Below, in pieces: positions 45,895-56,890 of a DNA stretch of 64,000 bases; positions within the stretch are counted from its first letter, which is position 1; the number at the start of each line of letters is the position of its first letter. The translations under genes and the position numbers were made by a program. The notes under the pieces were generated by a model. The model ran no database searches. It saw only the letters and a program-made list of their open reading frames with translations, and had not been told where the DNA came from. This DNA comes from Hysterangium stoloniferum (lineage: Eukaryota > Basidiomycota > Agaricomycetes > Hysterangiales > Hysterangiaceae), in assembly GCA_015178975.1 (NCBI GenBank), contig WHVD01000001.1, positions 1,116,001 to 1,180,000 on the forward strand. The letters are read 5' to 3'.

Positions 45895-48395
45895 CTCGGT
45901 GCCCGCAAACGGCTCACTTAGTGCCTTCGATCGTGCGTCCTACTATGCAAGGCCATCGGAGTGGAAAAGCGTATTCCACGACAAGGTAGGGAATGCAAAT
46001 ATGAACAAAGTGTGTTTTTTTCTCATCAAGTCTTTAGATAGCACCTTACACCATACTGCTCATCAATGGGACGGGCTGGAAACCTGGCTTTTCTCGTCTC
46101 ATGACGAATGCCCAAATGGCTCAACCTCGATTAGCTTCTCATAAATTTTCCGGTCATGGTCGTTTCCGCACGGTTGCTGACGTCAGTTGCTATGTGAAAG
46201 GTGGCCCTGAATTTATGGACCGCTCCCCTACGGTAACCCTATGCATACCAATAAAAATATTTTCTAATTTCTCCCTCTCTACCAGATCGACTCCCCTTCT
46301 TATACTGCTCACTCGTCGCTCTTGCCCTCAGATGTCCCAGGAGTCCAGAAAATGTCCGTTGATATTTTGCCAACCCAGATACCTAGAGACGCCTGATAAG
46401 ACAACATCAAGGATGGATTAACGTCCGATGATAAAGACCGGTTGAGGGTATTGGATCGTGCTACTATTACACAAAATGGCAGATTGTAGGCTAAATTTGA
46501 TTGGCTAGCCACACCCCTCAAGAGCTCTCGGGGAAAGGCAGGTGAATCGTCATCATCCGATGACAATGCTAAATTGTCTTCCACTCCGGAAACCATCATA
46601 GCTAAGACGCCAATCCTCTCACATAAAAGGAAAATTTTGCTCTTAGGGTCTGGGATGGTCGCTCGACCTGCGATAGAGGAGTTCTCGAAACGGGAGGACG
46701 TGCGGCTGGTAGTTGGTATGTCTCTATGATTTTCTTGCTAGGAGAAGACATTTAAATTTTTTCTTCAGCAAGCAACAATGTGTCTGAGGCCGGTTTTTTG
46801 AAGGAGCAGTAACCGCAAAGCTGCTTGATTTAGAGGATCTTACCACACTGAACAATCTTATCAACAAGGCCGACGTCTTGTGAGGTATTTAATTACGGTT
46901 CCCGTCGCTTCAAAATTCTTTTTTGAGATGCTTTTTATATAGCTTACTTCCGGTGCTATATCATTTAATGGTCGCGAAAGTGTGCATCGCCCATAGAAAA
47001 CACATGGTGACGGGGAGTTACAACTCTCCAGCCATGAGAGCCCTGAACCAAAGGTCAGCCTAGCACTCTCACCAATGCGGACGGTCGCTAAATTACGCGT
47101 ACTTGAAGCGGATGTTCTTCTGCTTAATGAAATTGGTCTAGACCCAGGCATCGATCATTGCTTCGCCATCTCGCTCTTGCAGCATTTAAGGTCACAGAAG
47201 AACACAGTTAAATCTTTTATATCATTCTGCGGTGGCTTGCCTACCCCGGAGACAGCGGATGTACCCCTTGGCTACAAGTTCTCGTGGAGTCCCCGGTAAG
47301 CCGTGAGGTTGGTCAGATATATCAACCTTTGAATAACGGATTATAGAGGAGTACTCGGCGCAGCCTTGAATGAAGCACGCTTCAAGCTGTTTGGAACGGT
47401 ATGTTCTGACTCTTTTCTTGATGATACGAATGATTTGACAATAACAGGAATTCAAAATTCCTGGGAATGACCTTCTGCAATCATATTCTCCGTCAATACC
47501 ACAGTCGAAGTTTCTCAAGCTCGAAGGAATAGCGAACAGGTACAGCCTTCCATATGCTGAGACATACGATCTTGGCCCTCTTAGTTCGCTAGACAATGTG
47601 CTCCGCGGCACTCTCAGGTTGGTTTTTTACGTCTTCTGCGAGTAATCGACTTGCAATTTATCCCGGGTTTTGTTCCTTAATGCACTCCTTTCACAGGATC
47701 GGTTTATTGGAGACCGACCGTACAATTTCTATCAATAACTGGTGTTCATTCGCATCTCGCACTCTAGCTTCGAAGTTCGCAATTTCGCTTGCATACGATG
47801 ATCCGACGTTATTCCGAACATTTTGAGCGAGGTATTGGATATGCCTGAGGACGAACTCTCTGAATTGCTGCAGGCTCTATCATGGCTTGGAATCAGCCCC
47901 ATGCTGAGCCTTGCGAACACATTTTCCCACTCGAAGCACCATTCAATTCCTGTTCCGTCCAAACAGCTGGCTCCGATTGATCTCCTTACAATTATATTGT
48001 CGCACCGACTTCAGTATCAGCCCAATGAGCGCGATATGGTTGTGCTCATGCATGAAATAACCGTATCATCTGAGCCACCTTCTTCGCAGCTCCTACCACC
48101 CTCCAGTGGCCAGAGTGATGTCAAAGCTTACACGTCAACCCTTGTTGCCTACGGCTCTCCGACATCGACAGCCATGTCCCGCACAGTAGGTATTCCAGTT
48201 GCCCTTGCAGCGCTCACAGTGCTCGATGGAGGTGTTGGCTCACGATGAGTCCAACGATGCCTGAGGTGTACTTGCCTGTTCTGCAAGGACTGGAGGCGAA
48301 CGGACTCGGAATGAAGGAGGGCGTTATCATAGGTGCTGGTAGTGGTAGAGCTTTAAAGGGCGGGCTTGGTTCTACCTTGGGAGTGCCATAATTAT
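45895..48395 (+). pseudogene. Truncated bifunctional lysine-ketoglutarate reductase / saccharopine dehydrogenase
   Basis: This relative of the AASS-type enzyme acts in the saccharopine route of lysine metabolism. Kept parts in order: AFDRASYYARPSEWKSVFHD (45920), SRLMTNAQMAQ, VPGVQKMSVDILPTQIPRDA (46330), the Rossmann motif LLLGSGMVARPAIEEF (46643), ADVLLLNEIGLDPGIDHCFA (47110), FISFCGGLPTPETADVPLGY (47214), LMHSFHRIGLLETDRTISIN (47680) and EDELSELLQALSWLGISP (47847). Introns still have GT-AG ends (e.g. 46230-46283). The LKR N-terminus is missing, cut at the LTR. Stops at 46396 and 46486, a degenerate stretch at 46780-47040 and a TGA at 48246 confirm a pseudogene. Confidence 0.87.
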
Positions 48396-48609
48396 AGAGC
48401 TCGGACTAAGTGGGCGGCCATTGATACTCAAGTACACTATGATTCGGGCCGCCTCAGTTTCATACGATGACCCTCGACGCGACCTCTGTGGGAAAAGAGG
48501 TTTGATGTCAGACTTGGGCAGCATTGTATCTCCATTCCGTATTATAGCTCGTGTGTGTCACTTTATTGTAGAGATCCACGACTTCATATGTACATTTATC
48601 AGTGGCGAT

Positions 48610-50876
48610 TGTTACACTACTACGCCGCAAAACTCGAACTTACTCCCTAGGGGAAGGTGGGTATATTGACTTAGAACTGCTTCTCCCTATAGTATAATCA
48701 ACATTAGAGCTGGAAACGCTAAGCATCAGTTTAAACAGGCTTCGGTCACAAAGCATACACAAAGGGCGAACATCAGCATAATATAACAAATTCAAAGACT
48801 GAATTTTCTTTTTGCATCAGCTGCAACACTTGCCGCGTATTTCAGCCATATAATGCATAGGAATGTTAGTGAAAACCAAACGATGATACCTTTTTCTCTC
48901 CAATGCAAATTATAATGGGCAGACACGAGCTTCCTCCACACTTGCTTATTCATGGCTATTGCTCAAATACCCCGTCACTCTCTGAGTTAACGGAAAATAG
49001 CCAAGTATATATTTTCAACACACTGGTATGGTTCAAGAAAGAATGTTACGCATTCGGCATTGAGTACAAGCCCATTCATCTAGACACAATAAAGCTCGTC
49101 ATTTAGAAGACGCCGCTGTTCTCTTTCACTTTCCATCATGACTTGCTTCTGCCACCTTTACCTTTGGGAGGGATGTCCATAACAATAGCGGCATTCACAT
49201 ACACGCTATGAAAAGTGGCTTCATTGCCATAGGCGATGTAGCCTCCAGTTTTCGCACCTAGCGATTTTGGTTTACGAGCCCCTTGACGGGAAAATGAAGG
49301 ATGAATATCTTGTAAGCCATGTCCCAGAGAATGAGCCTTACATATACATATAATATTAGGATCCGGAATAGCTCCGTACTCATTCTCGAGGACCTCTCTT
49401 TCGGATGTCTCATCACAGCCTCCCGAAGCATCACTTTCTATAAATCGGAATTTATCGGCCACAAAAAGGATCATAGGATAGATAGTTCCACGAGGTGGAC
49501 CGACCGGGCCGTATTCGTCCTCTGGAAAGCGGTCTTCAATGTCGTCCTGCAATGTATACACGGCACAGATTTTCACGGTTAATTCAAGCGCAGACAGAGC
49601 ACAATATAAGGCGGCATCGGAACCCTTGAGATCTCGGGGAAACACATCGGAGTTTGCTTCGGAGGTGTGAGAGGGTACACATGTGATAGAGCGATCGCAA
49701 CCCTCCCTCCTACGGGCAGAAAATCTTCTTTCTTCAACAAATTTTCAATGTTGCCGAATATGGGAAGGGTCCTCGCCTCTATCGCATGGTATTCAGCCGG
49801 GTGCGTACCTCGGGATGCGAATATGTCGAAAGTAAGTGAGATGCGTATACCTGAGGTGACAGGAAGCACCTCGTGTTCTACATCCGAGAAGATGAATGCC
49901 CAAGGCAAGGAAATTCCGTGGTCGGACTCAGATATCTCATCCTCCCATGAAAAATTAATCTCGTCTCCTTCGTGAGCCGCCCTAAGAATACCGCCCTTGT
50001 AGGAGGAGGGGAGTGCAACCACGAGAGTTCCGACATGGCGGCCTTGTCGAGGTGTGTCACGGTGTGCTTTGAAGAATCCGCCAGACGCATAGACGTTAAT
50101 TTTGCTGAGGCGTGCTATGACAGCACCCCCGTCGTCGCTGACGGGGGCTATAAGAGAAGAAATGCTCTCAAAGACACCACTAGCACTCAGAATATCCGCC
50201 GTAATTGAAAAGTCGTCTTTCGACAACTCGCGAGCTTTCCGATAATCCTCGTCGTGTACCGTTTCCTTGCCCCGTCCGAGAGGTGAGGGCTTACAAGCTT
50301 CGACGAGTTTTTCTATCTTATCGACCTGTGCAGGAAAACTAATGCTGTACATACAGTTAACTTTGTCACTTTGAAAAGGTGTAAATGACTCGCTATTTCG
50401 CGTCCTCGTCATCTCCGACCTTGTAGAATAACCCTAGCCTCTCCTCACCAAGCTGGATGGTGCCACCGCACCAGAACTGGGCATCGATCTTTTTCAAGAC
50501 CTCGGAGAAATGCGTCAGAGATTCCTTCTCAGCAGGTGTGAGGGGGGTCGGATATACTCTTTAGTCTTGTTGTTATTTCGTTTGCCGCGTAAACCAGACA
50601 TCGAGGAATGCATGAAACAAATTTAACCTGTGCGTCTACTTGAAAAGAAACTGAGGCTCCGACCTGTATGATGTAATGGTAGTACCAGTGTGTGTCACGC
50701 TGACGCGTTGGCATGCCTTCCATCCTGTAGCCATTATTACTCGTGGTTTGTTTTTGAATCTAACTGCCCTCGTAGCAGTTAGGAGATATTTACTCGACCT
50801 CACCGCACTGCGTGAGCTCGCTACGTGTGCCTATAGCTTGTGTACACCCCTGACCAGGTCTTACTATGTCTCAAAG
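48610..50876. repeat. Duplicated unit, copy A
   Basis: From TGTTACACTACTACGCCGC at 48610 to TCTCAAAG at 50876 the sequence matches 61698-64000 at very high identity, with small indels (for instance 12 extra bp in copy B after position 61803). The left border is the same base in both copies and the DNA to its left is unrelated. The right border is not seen, because copy B runs off the window. It carries the 2OG oxygenase gene. Confidence 0.95.
49136..50620 (-). pseudogene. 2OG-Fe(II) oxygenase (P4H-like), copy A
   Basis: The family hydroxylates substrates using Fe(II), O2 and 2-oxoglutarate; substrate unknown here. Main frame 50412-49579 has AHRDTPR (HxD iron ligands, about 50070) with GTLVVALPS, then IFSDVEHEVLPVTSGIRISL (about 49890) with the distal His and the 2OG-binding Arg. 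The C-terminal part is in another frame from about 49645 (DLKGSDAALYCALSALEL) to 49136, so a one-base frameshift lies near 49640. The first exon (about 50600-50430, ATG in MHSSM) has lost one base in a poly-C run compared with copy B. It is therefore a double-frameshift pseudogene. It is not a TET/JBP enzyme by motif. Confidence 0.82.
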
Positions 50877-51149
50877 TAGTAGAGCCTTAAGTATTTAGCG
50901 GGGAATATAATCTCAGGCTGTCTGTGCATCTGGACCATAGATAAAAAATATAGATTCACTTTCTTCTGGGAAAAATAAGCTTTTTATTAGCTGCTTAAAC
51001 GAGGTGCTATACTTTCATGTGAAGGCCACGGGCTGTGCCGGCCGAGATCATTCTTCTCTGATCAGTCCTCCAAGCATCCATCTCCCCATAGTATAAAGTT
51101 CCTTCATATATGCTACAGTTTCTTCAGTTCAAATATCAACTTAGATTAC
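50877..51149. other. Non-coding stretch
   Basis: It follows the visible end of copy A. No feature recognised. It may still belong to the duplicated unit, since copy B is cut by the window edge. Confidence 0.4.
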
Positions 51150-51509
51150 CCCCTTACCTCATGACTCTTAGTAATTCAGCTTCCTGGTCAATTGAGCTAA
51201 GTGTGAGAGTGATGATGGGGCAAAAGGAAGTAGTGGAAGGAATGGGGATGCAAACAAGACTAAATATGATATAGTAAAGTATACTAAAAGGTGTGAGATG
51301 GCAAATAGGATGTATATGTGGAAATGGTGATGGGGGAGTGAACAAAACAGAGACAGGACAAATGGCTAAGGTGCTAAGATACAAAGAAACAAGTGTCAGG
51401 GGCACCACAGGCAGTGCTACCATGAGTGGAGGTACCAATAGTGGGATGCTGGATGGTTACAAGGCTAAAATGGCTTGTGAGGGTCCAAAATGACTGGGAT
51501 CCTAACACT
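51150..51509. repeat. Dispersed repeat R1, second copy
   Basis: Related to 840-1034 plus 1740-1800 (shared GTGTCAGGGGCACCA, GTCCAAAATGACTGGGATCCTAAC). It ends GGATCCTAACA, an LTR-like terminus. It lacks the solo LTR present in the first copy. Confidence 0.5.
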
Positions 51510-52082
51510 ACATTAGATAAAGGTTAGTCAAACAACCATCTGTAGATTATCCTTTGGAACAAATGACACAAAATGGATTGGTAGGCCAGATAGTTCTGGT
51601 TAAGTTACTGAAGGAAATAAAATTAAGTGATATCAACTATTTTTGAAAGGTCATACAAATACCATCCTATTCCAAAGATTAAGTCATAACCCAAATGATA
51701 TTGTTTAACCATGACATTTGTGGATGTTTTAAAAGTTAGACAGATACCAGAGAATACATCCCATTCCTATCCCATAGTTTAGGTCATAACCCAAATAATC
51801 TTGTTTAACCATGACATTTGTGCATATTTTAAAATTCACACAGATACCATAGAATATATACATCCTCTCCCAAATATTAGGTCATAGCCGAAATAATCTT
51901 GTTTAGCCACAACATTTGTGCATATTTTAAAGGGGCACACAAGTCTTAAAGATAATTTTTGGGGTAATCAAATATAAACTCATAGAATACATAGGTAATC
52001 ATAGCCAAAAGGAATGGTCTCCCCAAACAATGTGAGGTTTTTCAGTAAAATTTTGGATATTCAAGAAGTTGTAACCATCCTC
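51510..52082 (+). mobile_element. MITE-like copy, same family as 32797-33356, left-truncated
   Basis: It shares with the 560-bp element the ordered phrases TAGTCAAACAAYCATC, AGATAGTTCTGGTTAA, CATAACCCAAATAATCTTGTTTA and the end ACCATCCTCC (about 52083). Its left part is missing and repeat R1 abuts it. Internal CATAACCC units occur three times. Confidence 0.75.
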
Positions 52083-52446
52083 CTATGTCCCTACCTTAAA
52101 ATTGTCATGAACACAATTGTATAGTTGGAATTGGAAGTGTCAGAATACTACAGTAGGTGAGTTTCCACTTTCCCAATGAAATCTTCCCACATTGGAGTGG
52201 GTATATAGACTCACCTGAAAAATAGAGCATGAAGAATTATGCAAACAAAGAGAGAACAAGAAATAAACATAACAATGCAAATATGGGCATGTGGGGACAC
52301 TAAAGGAAACAAATGCAAAACAAGTCATTATGACCTAAATGAAGACAAACAGAAATGACTTGGAAAACAAAATAAAATGTAATTGACTTACCAGACAAAG
52401 AAGAAAATGAGAGTGGATTAGTGAAATGCTGGTAATGATTTTATTG

Positions 52447-53069
52447 GAGGATAGTCACAATTTATTGAATATACAAAATTTTATCAAAAAGTCCTCATAT
52501 TTTAAAGTGAGACTATTTCCTCTGGCTATGACAACATGTTTTAGGAGTTTATATCTCATTACCCCAACATTTCATCTTTAAGACTTGTATGCTCTTTTAT
52601 AATATGCACAAATGTCATGGTTAAACAAGATTATCTGGGTTGTTACCTAATCTCTGGGATAAAATGCATGCTCTAGTATCTCTGTGACTTTTAAAATATC
52701 CACAAACATCATGGTCAAATAAGATTATTTGGGTTATGACTTAATCTTGGGGATGAGATGCATTCTCTTGTATACATGCAAACTTTCAAATATATGTAGT
52801 TCATACAATTTAAATTTATTTAATTTAGGATGTTAACCAGAACTATCTGGCCAACCAATCCATGTTGTAGAATTTATTCCCAAAAGGATAATCTATATAT
52901 GTTTGTTTGACTAAATGTTTGTCAGATACAAGATTAATATTGATATTTCCTTATTCTTCAGAATGTCACCTGATGGACTGGATTTGATGAAATATTAATT
53001 CTACAGCAAACAATATAAATACATATATTTGAGTGCATAAATAACTTTTAAATTTTGGGTTATCCTCCA
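52447..53069 (-). mobile_element. MITE-like copy, full length, inverted
   Basis: It starts GGAGGATAGTCACAA and ends GGGTTATCCTCC, the terminal inverted repeats of this family, and is flanked by TATTG/CATTG (4 of 5 match). It lies in inverted orientation to 51510-52082; together they make a large inverted repeat with a ~365-bp spacer. Confidence 0.8.
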
Positions 53070-53689
53070 TTGTGATGTAAAGAATGACATCATTATTGTT
53101 GGGTGTTATGAACCACTAAAATAGGAAACAGAAATGAAACAATGTTGAAAAACCATTGGATGGCTACAAAATGAATAAGAAATTACATTCAAAAAGTGCA
53201 TAGTCATTTTTGACATCAACTCACATGTCTGTAAGAGAGACAGAAGTGGTGGTTGGAAGTTGAAAGAAAGCATGGCGTTGGCAATCTTAGACAGAGACGA
53301 AAAAATATATGAAAGGTGACTGATGAGATAAATTGAAAAGGGAAGTGAAAGATCGCAAACATTATGAAATACACAAAAACAAAAACATGACTATAAAATG
53401 CATCAGAAAACAGGTGAAGCAATGAAAAACAAAAAGCAATGGTGGTTATGTTAGACAAAAAACTAGGAAGTGTGCAAAAGATGACACATGAATACATTGA
53501 GAAGGACAGGGAAATGTGGTGAGCATTATGCAAGATACCAAATGTTTTCCAGAAGATGCAAAAAATGACATATTTGTTGATGATATTAATCCACAAGGAC
53601 CATTCATGAAGTGATAGTTTTCAGAGAGGGCTTATTTGTATGTAACTTCCTCATCTTTGCTATCTGAGGTCATGGCCTCTACACAGTAT
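53070..53689. other. Non-coding stretch downstream of the NLR gene
   Basis: AT-rich. The minus-strand ORF 53596-53216 has a hydrophobic composition but no recognised family, and is probably noise. Confidence 0.4.
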
Positions 53690-56600
53690 GTTAAAACTGA
53701 TCACTGGCCATATTTGGCAAATAGGATTGACCCCAACATGTTTACAAAGGGATGTCAGTGTTTGGCTGCCACAGCTATATCTGTGTTCAGTGCAGTGCCT
53801 AAGATGTGCCTGCTGGCTTCCAGGACTGCATCTGTAGTTGTTCTGCATGAGTCCATCTACCCAGTTGATAATGTGTGGCAGCCAGGTTGGCCCTGGCACA
53901 CAGTGTGTCTAGGTGTTCAGTGCCTCAGATCTGCTCCCTGGCATCCAGCACATGCATTTGTAGTTTTTCTGTATCAGTCCATGTACCCAGCTGATAATAT
54001 GTGGCAGCCAAGTGGGCCCTGGCACTCAGTGTCTCTGGGTTTTGAGTGACTAGGAGCAGGTCCCTGGCCTCCAGCACCTGCATGCATAGTTGTCCTGCAT
54101 CAGTCCATCTACCCAGCTAATAATATGTGGCAGCCAAGTTGGCCCTGGCACTCAGTGTGTCTGGGTGTTCAGTGTCTAGGAGCTGCTCACTGGTTTTCAG
54201 CACCTGCACCTCCAGTTGTTCTGCATCAGTCCATCTACCCAGTTGATTATATGTGGCAGCCAAGTTGGCCCTGGCATCCAGTGTGTCTGGGTGTTCAGTG
54301 CCTAGGAGCTGCTCCCTGGCCCTCAGTACCTGCACCTCCAGTTGTTCTGCATCAGTCCATCTACCCAGTGGATGATATGTGGCAGCCAAGTTGGCCCTGG
54401 CACTCAGTGTGTCTGGGTGTTCAGTGCCTAGGAGCTGCTCCCTGGCCCTCAGCACCTGCACCTCCAGTTGTTCTGCATCAGTCCATCTACCCAGTCGACA
54501 ATATATGGCAGCCAAGCTGGCTCTGGCATCCAGTGTGTCTGGGTGTTCAGTGCCTAGGAGCTGCTCCCTGGCCTTCAGCACCTGCACCTCCAGTTGTTCT
54601 GCATCAGTCCATCTACCCAGTTGACGATATGTGGCAGCCAAGTTGGCCCTGGCACTCAGTGTGTCTGGGTGTTCAGTGCCTAGGAGCTGCTCCCTGGCCC
54701 TCAGCACCTGCACCTCCAGTTGTTCTGCATCAGTCCATCTACCCAGTCGACAATATATGGCAGCCAAGCTGGCTCTGGCATCCAGTGTGTCTGGGTGTTC
54801 AGTGCCTAGGAGCTGCTCCCTGGCCTTCAGCACCTGCACCTCCAGTTGTTCTGCATCAGTCCATCTACCCAGTTGACGATATGTGGCAGCCAAGTTGGCC
54901 CTGGCACTCAGTGTGTCTGGGTGTTCAGTGCCTAGGAGCTGCGCCCTGGCCTTCAGCACCTGCACTTCCAGTTGTTCTGCATCAGTCCATCTACCCAGCT
55001 CATAATATGTGGTGGCCAAGTTGGCCCTGGCATCCAGTGTGTCTGGGTGTTCATTGCCTAGGAGCTGCTCACTGGACTTCAGCACCTGCACATCCAGTTG
55101 TTCTGCATCAGTCCATCTACCCAGTCGACGAGATGTGGCAGCCAAGTTGGCCCTGGCACTCAGTGTGTCTGGGTGTTCAGTGCCTAGGAGCTGCGCCCTG
55201 GCCTTCAGCACCTGCACTTCCAGTTGTTCTGCATCAGTCCATCTACCCAGCTCATAATATGTGGTGGCCAAGTTGGCCCTGGCATCCAGTGTGTCTGGGT
55301 GTTCATTGCCTAGGAGCTGCTCACTGGACTTCAGCACCTGCACATCCAGTTGTTCTGCATCAGTCCATCTACCCAGTCAACGATATGTGGCAGCCAAGCT
55401 GGCTCTGGCATCCAGTGTGTCTGGGTGTTCAGTGCCTAGGAGCTGCTCCCTGGCCTTCAGTACCTGCACCTCCAGTTGTTCTGCATCAGTCCATCTACCC
55501 AGTCGACGATATGTGGCAGCCAAGCTGGCTCTGGCATCCAGTGTGTCTGGGTGTTCAGTGCCTAGGAGCTGCTCCCTGGCCTTCAGCACCTGCACCTCCA
55601 GTTGTTCTGCATCAGTCCATCTACCCAGTCGACGATATGTGGCAGCCAAGTTGGCCCTGGCACTCAGTGTGTCTGGGTGTTCAGTGCCTAGGAGCTGCTC
55701 CCTGGCATTCAGCACCTGCACATCCAGTTGTTCTGCATCAGTCCATCTACCCAGTCGACGATATGTGGCAGCCAAGTTGGCCCTGGCACTCAGTGTGTCT
55801 GGGTGTTCAGTGCCTAGGAGCTGCTCCCTGGCCTTCAGCACCTGCACCTCCAGTTGTTCTGCATCAGTCCATCTCCCCAGTCGACGATATGTGGCAGCCA
55901 AGCGGGCTCTGGCATCCAGTGTGTCTGGGTGTTCAGTGCCTAGGAGCTGCTCCCTGGCCTTCAGCACCTGCACCTCCAGTTGTTCTGCATCAGTCCATCT
56001 ACCCAGCCCATAATATGTGGTGGCCAAGTTGGCCCTGGCATCCAGTGTGTCTGGGTGTTCATTGCCTAGGAGCTGCTCCCTGGCCTTCAGCACCTGCACC
56101 TCCAGTTGTTCTGCATCAGTCCATCTACCCAGTCGACAATATGTGGCAGCCAAGCTGGCTCTGGCATGCAGTGTGTCTGGGTGTTCAGTGCCTAGGAGCT
56201 GCTCCCTGGCCTTCAGCACCTGCACCTCCAGTTGTTCTGCATCAGTCCATCTACCCAGTCGACGAGATGTGGCAGCAAAGTTGGCCCTGGCACTCAGTGT
56301 GTCTGGGTGTTCAGTGCCTAGGAGCTGCTCCCTGGCCTTCAGCACCTGCACTTCCAGTTGTTCTGCATCAGTCCATCTACCCAGCCCATAATATGTGGTG
56401 GCCAAGTTGGCCCTGGCATCCAGTGTGTCTGGGTGTTCAGTGCCTAGGAGCTGCTCACTGGACTTCAGCACCTGCACATCCAGTTGTTCTGCATCAGTCC
56501 ATCTACCCAGTCGATGATATGTGGCAGCCAAGTTGGCCCTGGCACTCAGTGTGTCTGGGTGTTCAGTGTCTAGGAGCTGCTCACTGGCTTTCAGCACCTG

Positions 56601-56890
56601 CACCTCCAGTTGTTCTGCATCAGTCCATCTACCCAGCTCATAATATGTGGCAGCCAAGTTGGCCCTGGCACTCAGTGTGTCTGGGTGTTCAGTGCCTAGG
56701 AGCTGCTCCCTGGACTTCAGCACCTGCACATCCAGTTGTTCTGCATCATTCCATCTACCCAGCTGATAATATGTGGTGGCCAAGTTGGCCCTGGCACTCA
56801 GTGTGTCTGGGTGTTCAGTGCCTAGGAGTTGCACCCTGGTGTTCAGCACCTGGACTTCCAGCCATTCTGCATCCAAGCATTTACCAGCCA
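53690..56890 (-). repeat. 126-bp tandem array encoding TPR units
   Basis: Each 126-bp unit encodes 42 aa of the type LLGTEHPDTLSARANLAATY then LGRWTDAEQLEVQVLKARE. About 22 units are near-identical and the last two or three (53690-54115) are degenerate. Differences between units fall mostly at the two residues before LGRW (YE, HR, YG, RR, CR, RQ, HP, NQ), at the residue before ARA (S, D or H) and two after (N, S or R). The pattern fits unequal exchange plus selection on a binding surface. Confidence 0.95.

Noticed and set aside
53216..53596. Hydrophobic minus-strand ORF of 126 aa
   Set aside because: Composition reflects AT-rich DNA (Phe, Ile, Ser, Cys); no homologous pattern or gene context.
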